Below, piece by piece: positions 9,853 to 19,757 of a stretch of 23,835 nt of DNA. The translations under genes were made by a program, and so were the position numbers. The DNA comes from Chloromonas sp. AAM2 (taxonomy: Eukaryota > Chlorophyta > Chlorophyceae > Chlamydomonadales > Chlamydomonadaceae): assembly GCA_004335635.1 (NCBI GenBank), contig QAXH01006459.1:1-23835 (forward strand), written 5' to 3'. The first letter of the stretch is position 1. Every line of letters starts with the position of its first letter. The notes beneath the pieces were generated by a model. That model was given only the letters and a program-made list of their open reading frames with translations. It was not told where the DNA came from and did not search any database.

Positions 9853-12800
9853 ATGAAGAGCCTAGTGTTGCTGGCGCTTGCAGCCTTTCTTTTTCCTTAC
9901 TGGGTATGTGCCGCTATTGACGTTTCACGTGTCAGCAGTAGCACTATTACGCGTAGCAGCAGGTGGAGCAAAGTCGCCACGTCGGTTACAAGTAGGACTG
10001 AAACAAGCAAAAAGCGCGTCAAAGGCAGCCCAAAACGGAGCCTCTTTGAGGTGGGTGCTAGCCTGTCTACGATGTCGCTTGGCTGGTCTACTCTGCGTGT
10101 TTGCCTTCTCCAGGCGACACAGCATGTCGACACAGCATGCGCCATCACCACTAATGTGCACACCAATAACCATGCACAACCAGCCATGTCCATGCTTCGC
10201 CATCGTGAGCACATGCTCGATCCCACATGACACTTATAAGTGATACGTGCACACGCACCATCTCATGCAGTTGAATTCGCCTGCAAAGTCCATGTTTGTG
10301 GTCTTGACATGCTCCAACGCTGATGCCCACATGCGTATCTGCGTGCACTGGTGTGCCCAGTCGTTCGTGCGTACACAGGGCACCGACCCATGCCCTCATG
10401 CCCCTCATTTCTCTGGCCATTCCTTCACACATGCATGTGCTGTCACAGGTGTGATGCAACCAATCCCCAATCCTCTTTCCCACTGCCCATCTGCATGCTT
10501 CTGTCTTGTTTGCTCCCCCTATCATGGACCCCTTTCCGGTCTTCTGGATTTTTCATCCCCCTGCTGTTTCTATAGCCAGGGTTTCTCAATGCTCTGCCAG
10601 CATGGCCTTGCCTGCCCGCTCCTATCTAGTACACACTTTTTTCAATCGCATCTATGCAGGGATTGACCCCGGAGCAGCGCCAGGATTACTGCGATGCCAC
10701 CTATGGAGACCTGTACAGCCAAATGGGCCATGAGCTGCGCTGGTGGAACCAATCAGGAATCACCTTAGAGGTGAGACTCTGTCTTGGAACAATCTTGAGT
10801 ATGGTCGGTGTGTATGAGTCTTGAAAGTAAGCACAGCAGAAGGTCAGGGCGTTGGGCTTACCGAGTTGCTTGGTGTATAAATCTGTTATGTAGCATGACA
10901 ATTCTTGTGAACGTTTCTTGCACACAGTTGCTGCATACGTCCTGGAACATTGGCGTAAGAGTCTCTCATGTAATGTGAAAGCAACCAAGAAAGACAATGG
11001 CGTTAGTTATTGCACACCATTCGCAATCTGGGGATTACGCTAGGGGTGAAGTACAGTCGGTGGGACAGCCTTGCTGAGTGTACAATTCTAGTCTGAGTAA
11101 CGTGAAGCAAATCACAGACACAAAAGACCACGGCCATAGTTAGTGCAGATGCATTGCACTTTGCGCAGTTTTGAGTGGTGTAGCGGGGTACGGCCGAAGG
11201 GACAGCTCAACTTGAATGGCTTATGGGGCAACCTGGGTTGTGCAGGCTGGGTTGTGCAGGCTGGAGTGTGCAGGCTGGAGTGTGCAGGCTGGAGTGTGCA
11301 GGCTGGAGTGTGCAGGCTGGAGTNNNNNNNNNNNNNNNNNNNNNNNNNNNNNNNNNNNNNNNNNNNNNNNNNNNNNNNNNNNNNNNNNNNNNNNNNNNNN
11401 NNNNNNNNNNNNNNNNNNNNTGCAGGCTGGAGTGTGCAGGCTGGAGTGTGCAGGCTGGAGTGTGCAGGCTGGAGTGTGCAGGCTGGAGTGTGCAGGCTGG
11501 AGTGTGCAGGCTGGAGTGTGCAGGCTGGAGTGTGCAGGCTGGAGTGTGCAGGCTGGAGTGTGCAGGCTGGAGTGTGCAGGCTGGAGTGTGCAGGCTGGAG
11601 TGTGCAGGCTGGAGTGTGCAGGCTGGAGTGTGCAGGCTGGAGTGTGCAGGCTGGTGCAGGCTGGAATGTGCAGGCCGCACACAACCAGGTCACCCTGTTC
11701 AGACGGACAGACTCCCCGTACTGTGGATTGGTCAGCCAGGCTTGTGGTACCCTTCAGCGTCTGCTTCTGGACCATGGTGATGTCTGTGAGCTTCTGCTTG
11801 CCCCTCTAACTGCAGTTGATGCAAGATACGATCAAGGCACACACGCTGCGCTCGTCGGGCTCCGCCCGGAAAGGATTTGTGGCGGGGTTCCGCAGCGGGA
11901 GGGCGGTGCTCCCGGACAAACCCAGGCTTACAGGTGCGCCCAAGAGACGGGGTTGGGGTTGAGGTTACGGTTGCAGTTAGGGTAGCTCACGGGTGCGGCA
12001 GGGTTCAGAATTTCTCTTGGGTCGAGGTCGGCCAGAGGTTGAGCTCTGGGTGGGGGAAACGAAAGTGAGTGTGTTCTTACGGATGCGTTTGTGGACGCTA
12101 CAGCGTGGCATCCTACTGTCTTGCCACTCCTTGGACATGATGACCCGTGGCCTGACGTACTCGAAAATTAGTGTGAATGAAACGTTAGCCCGTTATCAGC
12201 TGACCGAACCTACTGGTGACTTGGTTCTTGTTGCTACCGTAGCCTTGGCTACCAGCTAACCAATCCTCTTGTCGGTGCTCATCACCTTTGGCCTACCGTA
12301 GCCTTACAATTCTGCCACCTGAGCCCTACCAGCCAACCGACCCTAAGCTGACCCTGTTCCATGTGCCCTGGCTGTGCTTGCAGTGGACCTGGCGCATCAT
12401 GCGGCGCTCTTCTTCCTTTGTGAGTTCTAAAGCATTTATTTTTATCGTTTTTACAGTATTATTTTTACATTGTTATTACAATATTAAATTTCACTTTTAG
12501 AGTACCGCTGCAGTTGACTTATGCAAGGGGAGGTTGTCCAACCCGTCCAACATGCATGTGAAGGTAGTTATGACACACCGCGATAGTAATGGTGGTGGCC
12601 ATCCCTCAGGGTGCTATCCTGACTGCAATAAACATGTCTATGGGTCAACAACGTCAAGCTGCAGGGCACGACCCTTGCCTGTTTGGATACTTGGCATCCT
12701 TCACAGCTCCCCAGCACCCTGCTATGGCAGTGCCGTTCTTGTAGATGCATGGTGTCCGTGACTGCTGTTTGCTTGACATCCTGATCAGCATCCAAACTAA

Positions 12801-13981
12801 CTTGATCATGCGCTACCGCTTTTGCATACCTTCTCACTTTTGCATGCATGGGCATGCGGACGAACATGCACATGCTTGACGGCCATTCTCATGCATGCTG
12901 ACACGGATATCTAGACTCGAGTCTGGCAACGGACACACGTATGTGCATGATTGCGTGTTTGTCGACACGAGGTATGCATTGTTGATCGACAGATTTGCTT
13001 AGTTGCAGAAATGAAATACATTTGACCCTAATTCATGTGTCCCGCCATGTAGACATGAAGGCCCTAGTTGACCTGGAGCAGCTGTTTGGAGCGCTGATTC
13101 CGGACGTGGACTTTGTGATATCCACTATCGATCGGCCGCTGCTGATGGCATCTGAGACCAGTGACTTGGTGCCTCAGCCCGTGATGAGGTTCTGCAAGAC
13201 TCCCAGCCACTCAGGTGTGGGGCTGCTGATCAGTTGTAAGGTGTGGGGCTGCTGATCAGTTGTAAGGTGTGGGGCTGCTGATCAATTGTAACGTGTGGGG
13301 CGGCTGGTCAGTTGTGAGGTGTGGGGCGGCTGATCAGTTGTAAGGTGTGGGGCGGCTGATCAGTTGTTGTAAGGTATGGGGCGGCTGATCAGTTGTGAAG
13401 CATCGTAAGGCGCACAAGGGCTACATGATGACCGAAAGAACTTGCATTGTGACTTTTCTTAGCTTCAATGGAACATGGCTTTAGTGGCACATGGCTCTGT
13501 GAAGCCAACAGCACGGCCATCAGCACCGCCAACACGCACGCTGCTCTTGGCACACCAACTTATGCCGGTGTTGTAGAGCAGGCGAGCTGCTCTCCGTACT
13601 TGTGAGTCATGTCGAGGTACACCGGTCACATTGATAAATGCTTCAACTAGTGCATGGCTCAACTGACATGGCATGGCATGGCTTAGTGACATGGCTCAAC
13701 TGACTCTTTCTCTAAACTACTGGGAGGGTGGAGGTAGGGGTCAATCAGCAGGATTGCTTATCATGCTGAATGGCATGCTGAATGGCAATGTGGCTTGGCA
13801 TGCTGAACGGCAATGTGGCTAGGAATGCGTGCTAATAATGCTAATGTCCGGCTAGGAAAGTCGCTGATCACTTTGTAGCCAGTAGCTCCACGGGGCTGTG
13901 GTTGGCTGCCTTTCTCTGCCGGTCTGCCCTTCCCTCCTGGCTCTGCTTTCGTTTCCATGCCAGTAGCCTCCAGGTGTGTTG

Positions 13982-14035
<54 letters not shown>

Positions 14036-17000
14036 TACATGGCTTTTCCAGGTGTGTTGCATGGTACGTTGGTTTCGCAGACATTTTGGTGCCCATCTTC
14101 CACTTCATGATGGCCCAGCACAACAACGAGCTGGGCGCCATGACGGAGCGCATCAACAGCATGTATCCATGGAACAAGAGGAAGCACACACTCTTTGGCA
14201 GGTGAGGCAGCAACGCAGCAAAGACGATATTTGTAACCAAGTGCGTTGCTTTGCTTGTGCCGACTGAATGAGCAACCCTGGGCTGTGCTTACTTTTCTGA
14301 TCATCACGGCCATCAGTTACAAGAGATCAGGGCTGGCCAGCAGTCACACGAAATGCAGACAGGGTGTTGCCTTTGCCACTGACGGCCAGACAGTGCCAGC
14401 AGCAATTATGCAGTGTTGGTCTGGTCAGGCCTGGTCGGTTTCCAGAGCTGCAGTTGTTTTGGAAGGCTCTCATTGGCCGGAAGCTGGCAATCTTCCAGTC
14501 AGGTGGTTTAAGGTGTTCCTATAACAAACCGCCCATTCAAAACATGATTATCAAGATGGTCTTTTCTCGGATGAATCCCTGCTGTACTTCAGCCCTTATT
14601 TCATGCAATAGACAATTTGACTGCAAAACGCTTCAGGTTCTCCCTGTACGAGCGGCACATGCACCCACGTGACCCATACACACAACGCCTTGGTGAAAAC
14701 GGCTCTGAGATCTGCAAGGGCATGACGGGTTCAGTCAGGGTGAGTGCAGGGGCAGGGCACAAACCACCCACTCAGCGCGGCTTTTTTCTATCAATTCATA
14801 AGGCCTTTTTCCGACTTGTGATACCTGATTAGCCTTCCTGCAACATGTGACAACTCATCAGCCTAGATTCAGCATGTGACAACTCAGTTTTTTCTCCCCT
14901 CATTAGTCACATGTGATGACTTGGAGAGGTGGGCACCAAAGATATTTCTCCCCCTCGTCTGTCAACTCGTGACCAGGTGCATGGCTGGTTCAGCAGCTCC
15001 ACCCTAGGGTATTCCGGTGCTCCCAGACAACAGCGACATGCATGTACACTGATTCAAACCGCATCAATGGTCACTGACCAGTTCACATGCTTCCCTTGCC
15101 TTGCCTAAACACTCTGCTAAAAATTTGCATACCAGCATACTTGCATACATACAGCCTTGTGTATTCTGCCATGCCTGTGTGAGGCAGATTTCACATCTTG
15201 CCCTGCACCTTATATGCACTGTGCCTGATCGCGTTTTGCTGCAGTTTAACGCCTTTTGCGACCCCGTTTAATGCACCATTGTCCTGGATTCAACACACAC
15301 AACACACAGCTTGCATTCTGACCCTCGAACTGATTCCTCGTGTTTCTCCTGCTTCTCCACCTATCAATCTCACCTGGTCTCCTGTCCCAATCATTCATAC
15401 ATTGTTCCAGGGCCTAGACATACCGTCAACCTACAGAACTGTGAACCGACGTGATATACACTTACCCCGCAAATTCGCACACCTGCTACCAGATAGCTTC
15501 CTTGACTTCATGATTGTCAGCTGCGCAATGCTTCGGGAGGCGTGAGTCTTGTAAAGGCCGCCTCTTCCTCTACTATAGTATTAGTATGTACACTTCACTT
15601 CAGTGAACCCAGACACCCTACCCCCCACCACCCTCCACCTTCCACACCTTGTGCCCCATCCCGCAGTCGTGCAGTGTGCGGTCGCACTTCGTAGCGTTCA
15701 GTCAGAACCGTTCCAGGGAGCTCATGGACGTGGCCACCAACCCCAAGATCCCCATGATGGCTCACGGGAACTACAAGTACTTGGTGAGAGGCAGCCAGGG
15801 GCCACCAACATCATCATCATGCACGCACAGTTCAGCAGCCATAGATCAGCCATAAATCAGCCATGTGTCAGCCATAGATCAGCCATGTGTCAGCCATGTG
15901 TCAGCCATGTGTCAGCCATGTGTCAGCCATAGATCAGCCATGTGTCAGCCATAGATCAGCCATGTGTCAGCCATGTGTCAGCCATAGATCAGCCATAGAT
16001 CAGCCATGTGTCAGCCATAGATCAGCCATAGATCAGCCATGTGTCAGCCATAGATCAGCCATAGATCAGCCATGTGTCAGCCATAGATCAGCCATGTGTC
16101 AGCCATGTGTCAGCCATGTGTCAGCCGTAGATCAGCCGTAGATCAGCCATGTGTCAGCCACGTGTCAGCCATAGATCAGCCGTAGATCAGCCATGTGTCA
16201 GCTGGAGCGTTCTACACGTTGCAGGACTGGTAGACCTAAGCTGCTGAACGAGATCAATTCACATCAAGTTAAACATAGAGCTCATTTGGGCAACGTTTGC
16301 TCAGACAGTCCCTGCTTTACAGCGCAGTACGTGTCCACCTGTGCCAGCAAGACTTGCAAGGCCTGTGCATGCAGCAGCGCAGTGGACAAGCGGCCCTGCG
16401 GCACATCATCTGTAGGAACATGTAGTAACATGTAGTAACATGTAGTAACATGTAGTAACCTGCGCGTCAGTAACCTGGCCAGTAACCTGCCCAGACACGC
16501 TTTGCTACAAAGTAAGTTGAAGGCATCCTCGATCGGTTCGGGGTCCTCGGAGATCTGTTTTCTCACACGTAAGAAGTGAGCTGGTGCTGGGCCAATGGAC
16601 CAGAAAGAACGGCTGGCTTATACAGCACGAGCCTGCACAAACCTGAAAGACGGCAATGAAAGGGCCCACCCTTCCCCATGTGCTGTTCTGACATGGTGGC
16701 TGCAGGTGCACCTCGATGGTCAAGGATTGAGCTCCAGGTGAGAGGAAAACCAGGGGCAAAGGCTACTAGCCTGGCAGGGTTTTGCTCGAGCATATGTGGA
16801 CAGTGAACAGTGGACAGGTCCATGTGTGGATTAGGCAAGAGAAGATCCTTGTTGTGAATGGAGACTCGTTGTTGAATACTGTGTGTTGTTGACACTTGCG
16901 TGTGCTTGCTTTGCGTCCAGGCTTGACCAGTTGCTTTCCCTTGGCTCCCTGATATTCAAGGAGGAGAGCGGTTACTACGGTTTCTACCACCACCTGCTCA

Positions 17001-18451
17001 AGCCATACAAACACTATGTGCCGTTCTGGAAACAGGTGGGCAGTTTCTGAACACCTTTGCAATCACAGACTGACAAGGCATGTTCACAGAAAAACAGATG
17101 TTTGGAGTGGCACCAAGCGTGGCAGGGGCATGAGAGACACTGGGCTGTGTTTTGGGCACATGGGAAGATTGAAACCGTCCTGAAGCTGAATGTCTTTCAG
17201 CCACCGTGTGGACAAGTAACCAGAGATTTTCAGTGCCAGACATGTTTTTCAAAATCTATATTCTCTTGCTCAGGATATGTTGGTTGCGTTGATCATAACA
17301 CGTCAGCCTGTCTGACAGAGGTGCCGATTGCGCAGGAAGCTGTGTGCAGAAGTATGCCTCGTACTCCTCATCACGGCATGAGATGTGCACTGTCCTGACA
17401 ACCCATGAGCGAGAAAAAACTCAACCCATGAGCCTGTCAGCAGGGCATTCAGAAGGGAACTACACGTGTTTTCTCAAAACCAGATTGTTGTGGCTTGTTG
17501 TGCATGCGCCACGAACAAATCACGCATGCTACATGCACAAAAGATTGTGCAGCCAGCCAAGTGCCATGGCCTGGCTCCTCATGTGACAGGTTCCTGAAGA
17601 GATCTTGGGCGCCCTTGAGTGGGCCCAGAGCCATGACGAGGAGGCCCATCGCATTGGGCAAGAGGCTCAGCAGGTGGCATCCAAGTACCTATCACGTGAA
17701 GCACGTGCCTGTTACTGGTTCAAGTGAGTGGGGCACGTGTCAGCTACTGGTTCAAGTGAGTGGGCCACGTGCCTGTTACTGGTTCAAGTGAGTGGAGCAC
17801 GTGCCTGTTACTGGTTCAAGTGTGTGGGCCACGTGCCTGTTGCTAGTTTAAGTGGGTGGGGCACGTGCCAGTTGATGGTTCAAGTGAGTGGGGCACGTGC
17901 CTGTTACTGGTTTAAGTGCGTGGGGCACGTGCCTGTTCGATCGGTTAGCTGCTGCCTTAAGGCTCATAAAGGCATGCTTCGCTGAAAATCCGAGGAATAA
18001 CGACAGGCTGCATACCTTGGTGGCGGCCTTGATGTGTGTACTGAAACATGATGCAAGGAGCAGACGGAGCAGACACAGCGGCCAGACCAAGCCGTTTGTT
18101 TGGTTCAAAAGCTGACGACACTTCTGCGCCTTGCTATGCACTTGTGTGTGTGCCCTGTTTGCCTGCTGGGCTGTGTATCCGCACACTGGCCTGGACTCGC
18201 TTGAAACCAGCCGAAGCTCAAGTCTAGCTGAGTGCCTGAACCACCTCAAGGCCCACTGTATTAATCACACCTGTGCGGTGTGTACGTTCAGGTTGTTACG
18301 TTCGTACTCGCAATTGTTGCGGTACCGGCCCGCTGAGGCACACGGTCGGAAGTACATGAAGTACGGCATGCATGTGAGCAAGTACCTTGAGACTGAGGCT
18401 ACGGCGTGGGATGAAGGCGGGCAGCTTCAGAAGTACCCCTTCTCGCCTTAA
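9853..18451 (+). CDS. GT90-B: CAP10/POGLUT-like glycosyltransferase, family 90 (11 exons, ~456 aa)
   Basis: Exons by eye: 9853-10050, 10660-10770, 11816-11933, 13053-13214, 14081-14201, 14637-14739, 15667-15783, 16706-16737, 16921-17035, 17590-17723 and 18292-18451 (TAA). They sum to 1371 nt with a continuous frame. The ATG opens a signal peptide (MKSLVLLALAAFLFPYW). Family blocks are: GLTPEQRQDYCDATYG; GFVAGFRSGRAVLPDKPR; LIPDVDFVISTIDRPL (Asp of TIDRP in the expected catalytic position); DILVPIFHFMM; NKRKHTLFGRFSLYERHMH; RDPYTQRLG; GNYKYL; LDGQGLSSRLDQLL; GSLIFKEESGYYGFYHHL; WAQSHDEEAHRIG; REARACYWFKLL. Last exons are the same size as in GT90-A (32, 115, 134, 160 nt). It differs by an extra intron after codon 66, large introns with five repeat arrays, and the N gap in intron 2. 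It is likely an ER/Golgi glycosyltransferase with unknown substrate. A possible extra exon at 15411-15541 was not used. Confidence 0.85.
11241..11676 (+). repeat. 14-bp minisatellite with assembly gap, GT90-B intron 2
   Basis: The unit is TGCAGGCTGGAGTG. About six units precede the N run (11324-11420) and sixteen nearly perfect units follow it, with degenerate edges (GGGTTG, GGAATG). As 14 is not divisible by three and the unit has no stop in any frame, all six frames stay open, giving false Cys/Trp-rich or Pro/His/Ser-rich peptides. The true copy number is unknown because the gap sits inside the array. The array ends about 140 nt before the acceptor at 11815. Confidence 0.95.
11324..11420. 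other. Assembly gap (97 N)
   Basis: A run of 97 undetermined bases lies wholly inside the 14-bp minisatellite, consistent with an unresolved array. The real length of intron 2 of GT90-B is therefore unknown; no coding sequence is expected to be missing. Confidence 0.98.
12526..12592 (+). repeat. Dispersed repeat R2, copy 2 (GT90-B intron 3)
   Basis: Degenerate match to 2107-2180: GAGGTTGTCCAACCCGTCC, ATGTGAAGG and GACACACCGCGATAGTAATG. It lies in the intron that corresponds to that of copy 1 (after the DKPR exon), which leaves open common ancestry rather than independent insertion. Confidence 0.5.
13215..13400 (+). repeat. 26-bp minisatellite starting at the 5' splice site of GT90-B intron 4
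   Basis: Seven copies of a 26-bp unit (one is 29 bp) start at 13215, 13241, 13267, 13293, 13319, 13345 and 13374. Each starts GTGTGGGG (last copy GTATGGGG), contains TGATCA or a variant, and most end in AG, so the first array base is the first base of the intron. Nearly every unit junction reads AG|GT, recreating the exon-intron junction (CAG|GTGTGG). Confidence 0.93.
13985..14046 (-). mobile_element. Minimal R1-like insertion: 16-bp end plus triplet tail, flanked by a target-site duplication
   Basis: Read on the minus strand this is AAAAGCCATGTAATGATGATG followed by a long ATG run, the same end as R1 at 68-101 and 1180-1208. It is flanked by a perfect 16-bp direct repeat TCCAGGTGTGTTGCAT at 13969-13984 and 14047-14062. 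Only about 16 bp of element body are present, so it looks like an extremely 5'-truncated retroinsertion. It lies 34 nt upstream of the exon at 14081 in GT90-B intron 4. The alternative is slippage expansion between pre-existing repeats. Confidence 0.6.
15837..16199 (+). repeat. 11-bp minisatellite, exactly 33 units of two types, GT90-B intron 7
   Basis: Units are AGCCATAGATC (type A, with ATAAATC and GTAGATC variants) and AGCCATGTGTC (type B, one ACGTGTC variant), 33 in a row without a length change. In the middle, units 14-22 run A A B three times, a 33-bp higher-order period. The array starts 53 nt after the donor at 15784. GT90-A has no equivalent array. Confidence 0.95.
17702..17937 (+). 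repeat. 32-bp minisatellite made from the end of GT90-B exon 10 and its 5' splice site
   Basis: Each unit holds 22 nt copied from the exon end (CACGTGCCTGTTACTGG then TTCAA, encoding RACYWFK) plus 10 intron nt (GTGAGTGGGG). Units start at 17702, 17734, 17766, 17798, 17830, 17862 and 17894, with a partial copy at 17926. A donor-like GTG(A/T/G/C)GT therefore recurs at 17724, 17756, 17788, 17820, 17852, 17884 and 17916. The first is taken as real because GT90-A ends its exon at the same codon. Reading past it meets an in-frame TGA at once. Confidence 0.93.
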
Positions 18452-19757
18452 AAGCTGGGGCAGCTGCTGCAGGAGAACGCATAGTCCAAGGCTGTCGCAG
18501 GCAAAAACCTTATTTACTTGCTAATTGTTATGTAGACACCAGAAGAACAGCAGAATGTTTAGAATAGAACAACAAGGCGCAACTTGTGTATATCGCTGGC
18601 AATGAGGGTTGGTTGATCGAACGATGATGACAGGATACTAATGGACATGGACGGCAGTTGCCAATAAAGCCACAGCAAAGTATTGTGGAATTCATGATGT
18701 TGGACTCTACACGGAATTCACAGTGGAGAGTAGAGTCGGAGTTTGCTCCAATAAGTTGATGGTAGCCTTGCAAGCAGGTGCTGCTGCAGGGTTCTGCTTG
18801 CCCTGTCCACACTTCGATCAGCACCATGACTTCAAGTTCATAGCATGCTTGGATTTGCCGCCATACATTTGTGGTGTGTCCTGCTCCTCCAAAGTCTATG
18901 AGCGTGATGCGTGGTGATGAGGCTGTGGCACTACAAGGAGGGAGTGCACACCAGGAAGCACGTCCAACGCAAATATTGATTATTCGCGCAACTTACGGAA
19001 ATTTCTCCTAGTATATGAGAATCTAGCCGCGTCAGCAAGGGGTGGTGAGTCCCTTGTGGCTATCACCCCACGAGTCACCTTCCTGAGCGCCCAGTCAGCA
19101 AAAGTAAGGAGATCAAATAAATTGGTCAGAGGTGACTTAGTGTTGAAGTTACAACTTGTCTCAAGAGGTCATTCCAATTCAATTAAGCTAGAACGCCTTG
19201 AGTTAAGAGTCTTCCTCAGTGTTCTTCCGATGCATGTAAAAACCAGGGAGGGCGCGACCCTCAAAAACTGCGGCAGCTTCAGTTAATTTTCTTCCCATCT
19301 CCTCCCTTTCCCCTCTTCTTTGTAGAACGCTGGCGACTTAAACCAGCACAAGTGCATGGGTGGGCGCTGCATGGGTTAGACTTAGCGTGTCTTTGTGTCA
19401 TACATCCGCTTGCGTGTCTGGCTGCATGGCTTGCGCTTAACATATGGGCCAGCGGCTGGCTGTTACGAGAAAAAACTGGGTCTAGCTGGAAAACTCACTG
19501 AGCCCCAAAGCGCACACTCACGGCCATGAGGCCCAAAAGCATTGGATTGGGGGCTATGGATTCTCCTCCGCCTTGTTCGCCCTTATCACCCTTGACCCAT
19601 CGTGGTGAGCTACCCTGCTGGCGTTTTGGGTCAGACGCCGTTCTGGGGGTGCACCTGAGCTGCCCAAAGCTGGTGCTGGCGCGCCACTGGAGGTGGTTGC
19701 TGCCTTTCTGCTGGCTGCATGTCTGGCTGTAGTGATAGCCTTCCTTGCCGCCTGCTG
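18452..19757. other. Convergent intergenic spacer
   Basis: Lies between the TAA of GT90-B and the TAA of the minus-strand kinase-like gene, so it holds the 3' untranslated regions and terminators of both. An AATAAA-like hexamer is present near 18663. No open frame with recognisable content, repeat array or RNA gene was seen. Confidence 0.55.

Noticed and set aside
11143..11985. Long ORFs with Cys/Trp-rich or Pro/His/Ser-rich repeats on both strands
   Set aside because: They are by-products of a 14-bp minisatellite without stop codons, spanning an N gap.
13868..14240. Poly-Ile, poly-Ser, poly-Met and poly-Asp ORFs
   Set aside because: All come from translating the ATC/GAT triplet run in GT90-B intron 4, not from real coding sequence.
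15411..15541. Possible extra GT90-B exon (starts GLDIPSTYRTVNRRD, donor GTGAGT)
   Set aside because: It has acceptor and donor but no counterpart in GT90-A. Skipping it gives phase 0 to phase 0 with exon 15667-15783, whose SC-VR-HF start matches HCNLREHF of A. Including it needs an alternative acceptor at 15674.
15603..16141. ORFs rich in SHRSA and QPCVSHV motifs
   Set aside because: Translation of the 11-bp intronic minisatellite; no homology or splice logic.
15837..16199. Regular short repeats considered as a CRISPR array
   Set aside because: 11-bp contiguous units with no spacers in an intron of a eukaryotic gene; it is a minisatellite.
18131..18291. Upstream extension of the last GT90-B exon in the same frame
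   Set aside because: The frame is open from 18131, but GT90-A starts the exon exactly at the acceptor before LLKEYS, and GTTCAG|G at 18291 with phase 2 reproduces that start.
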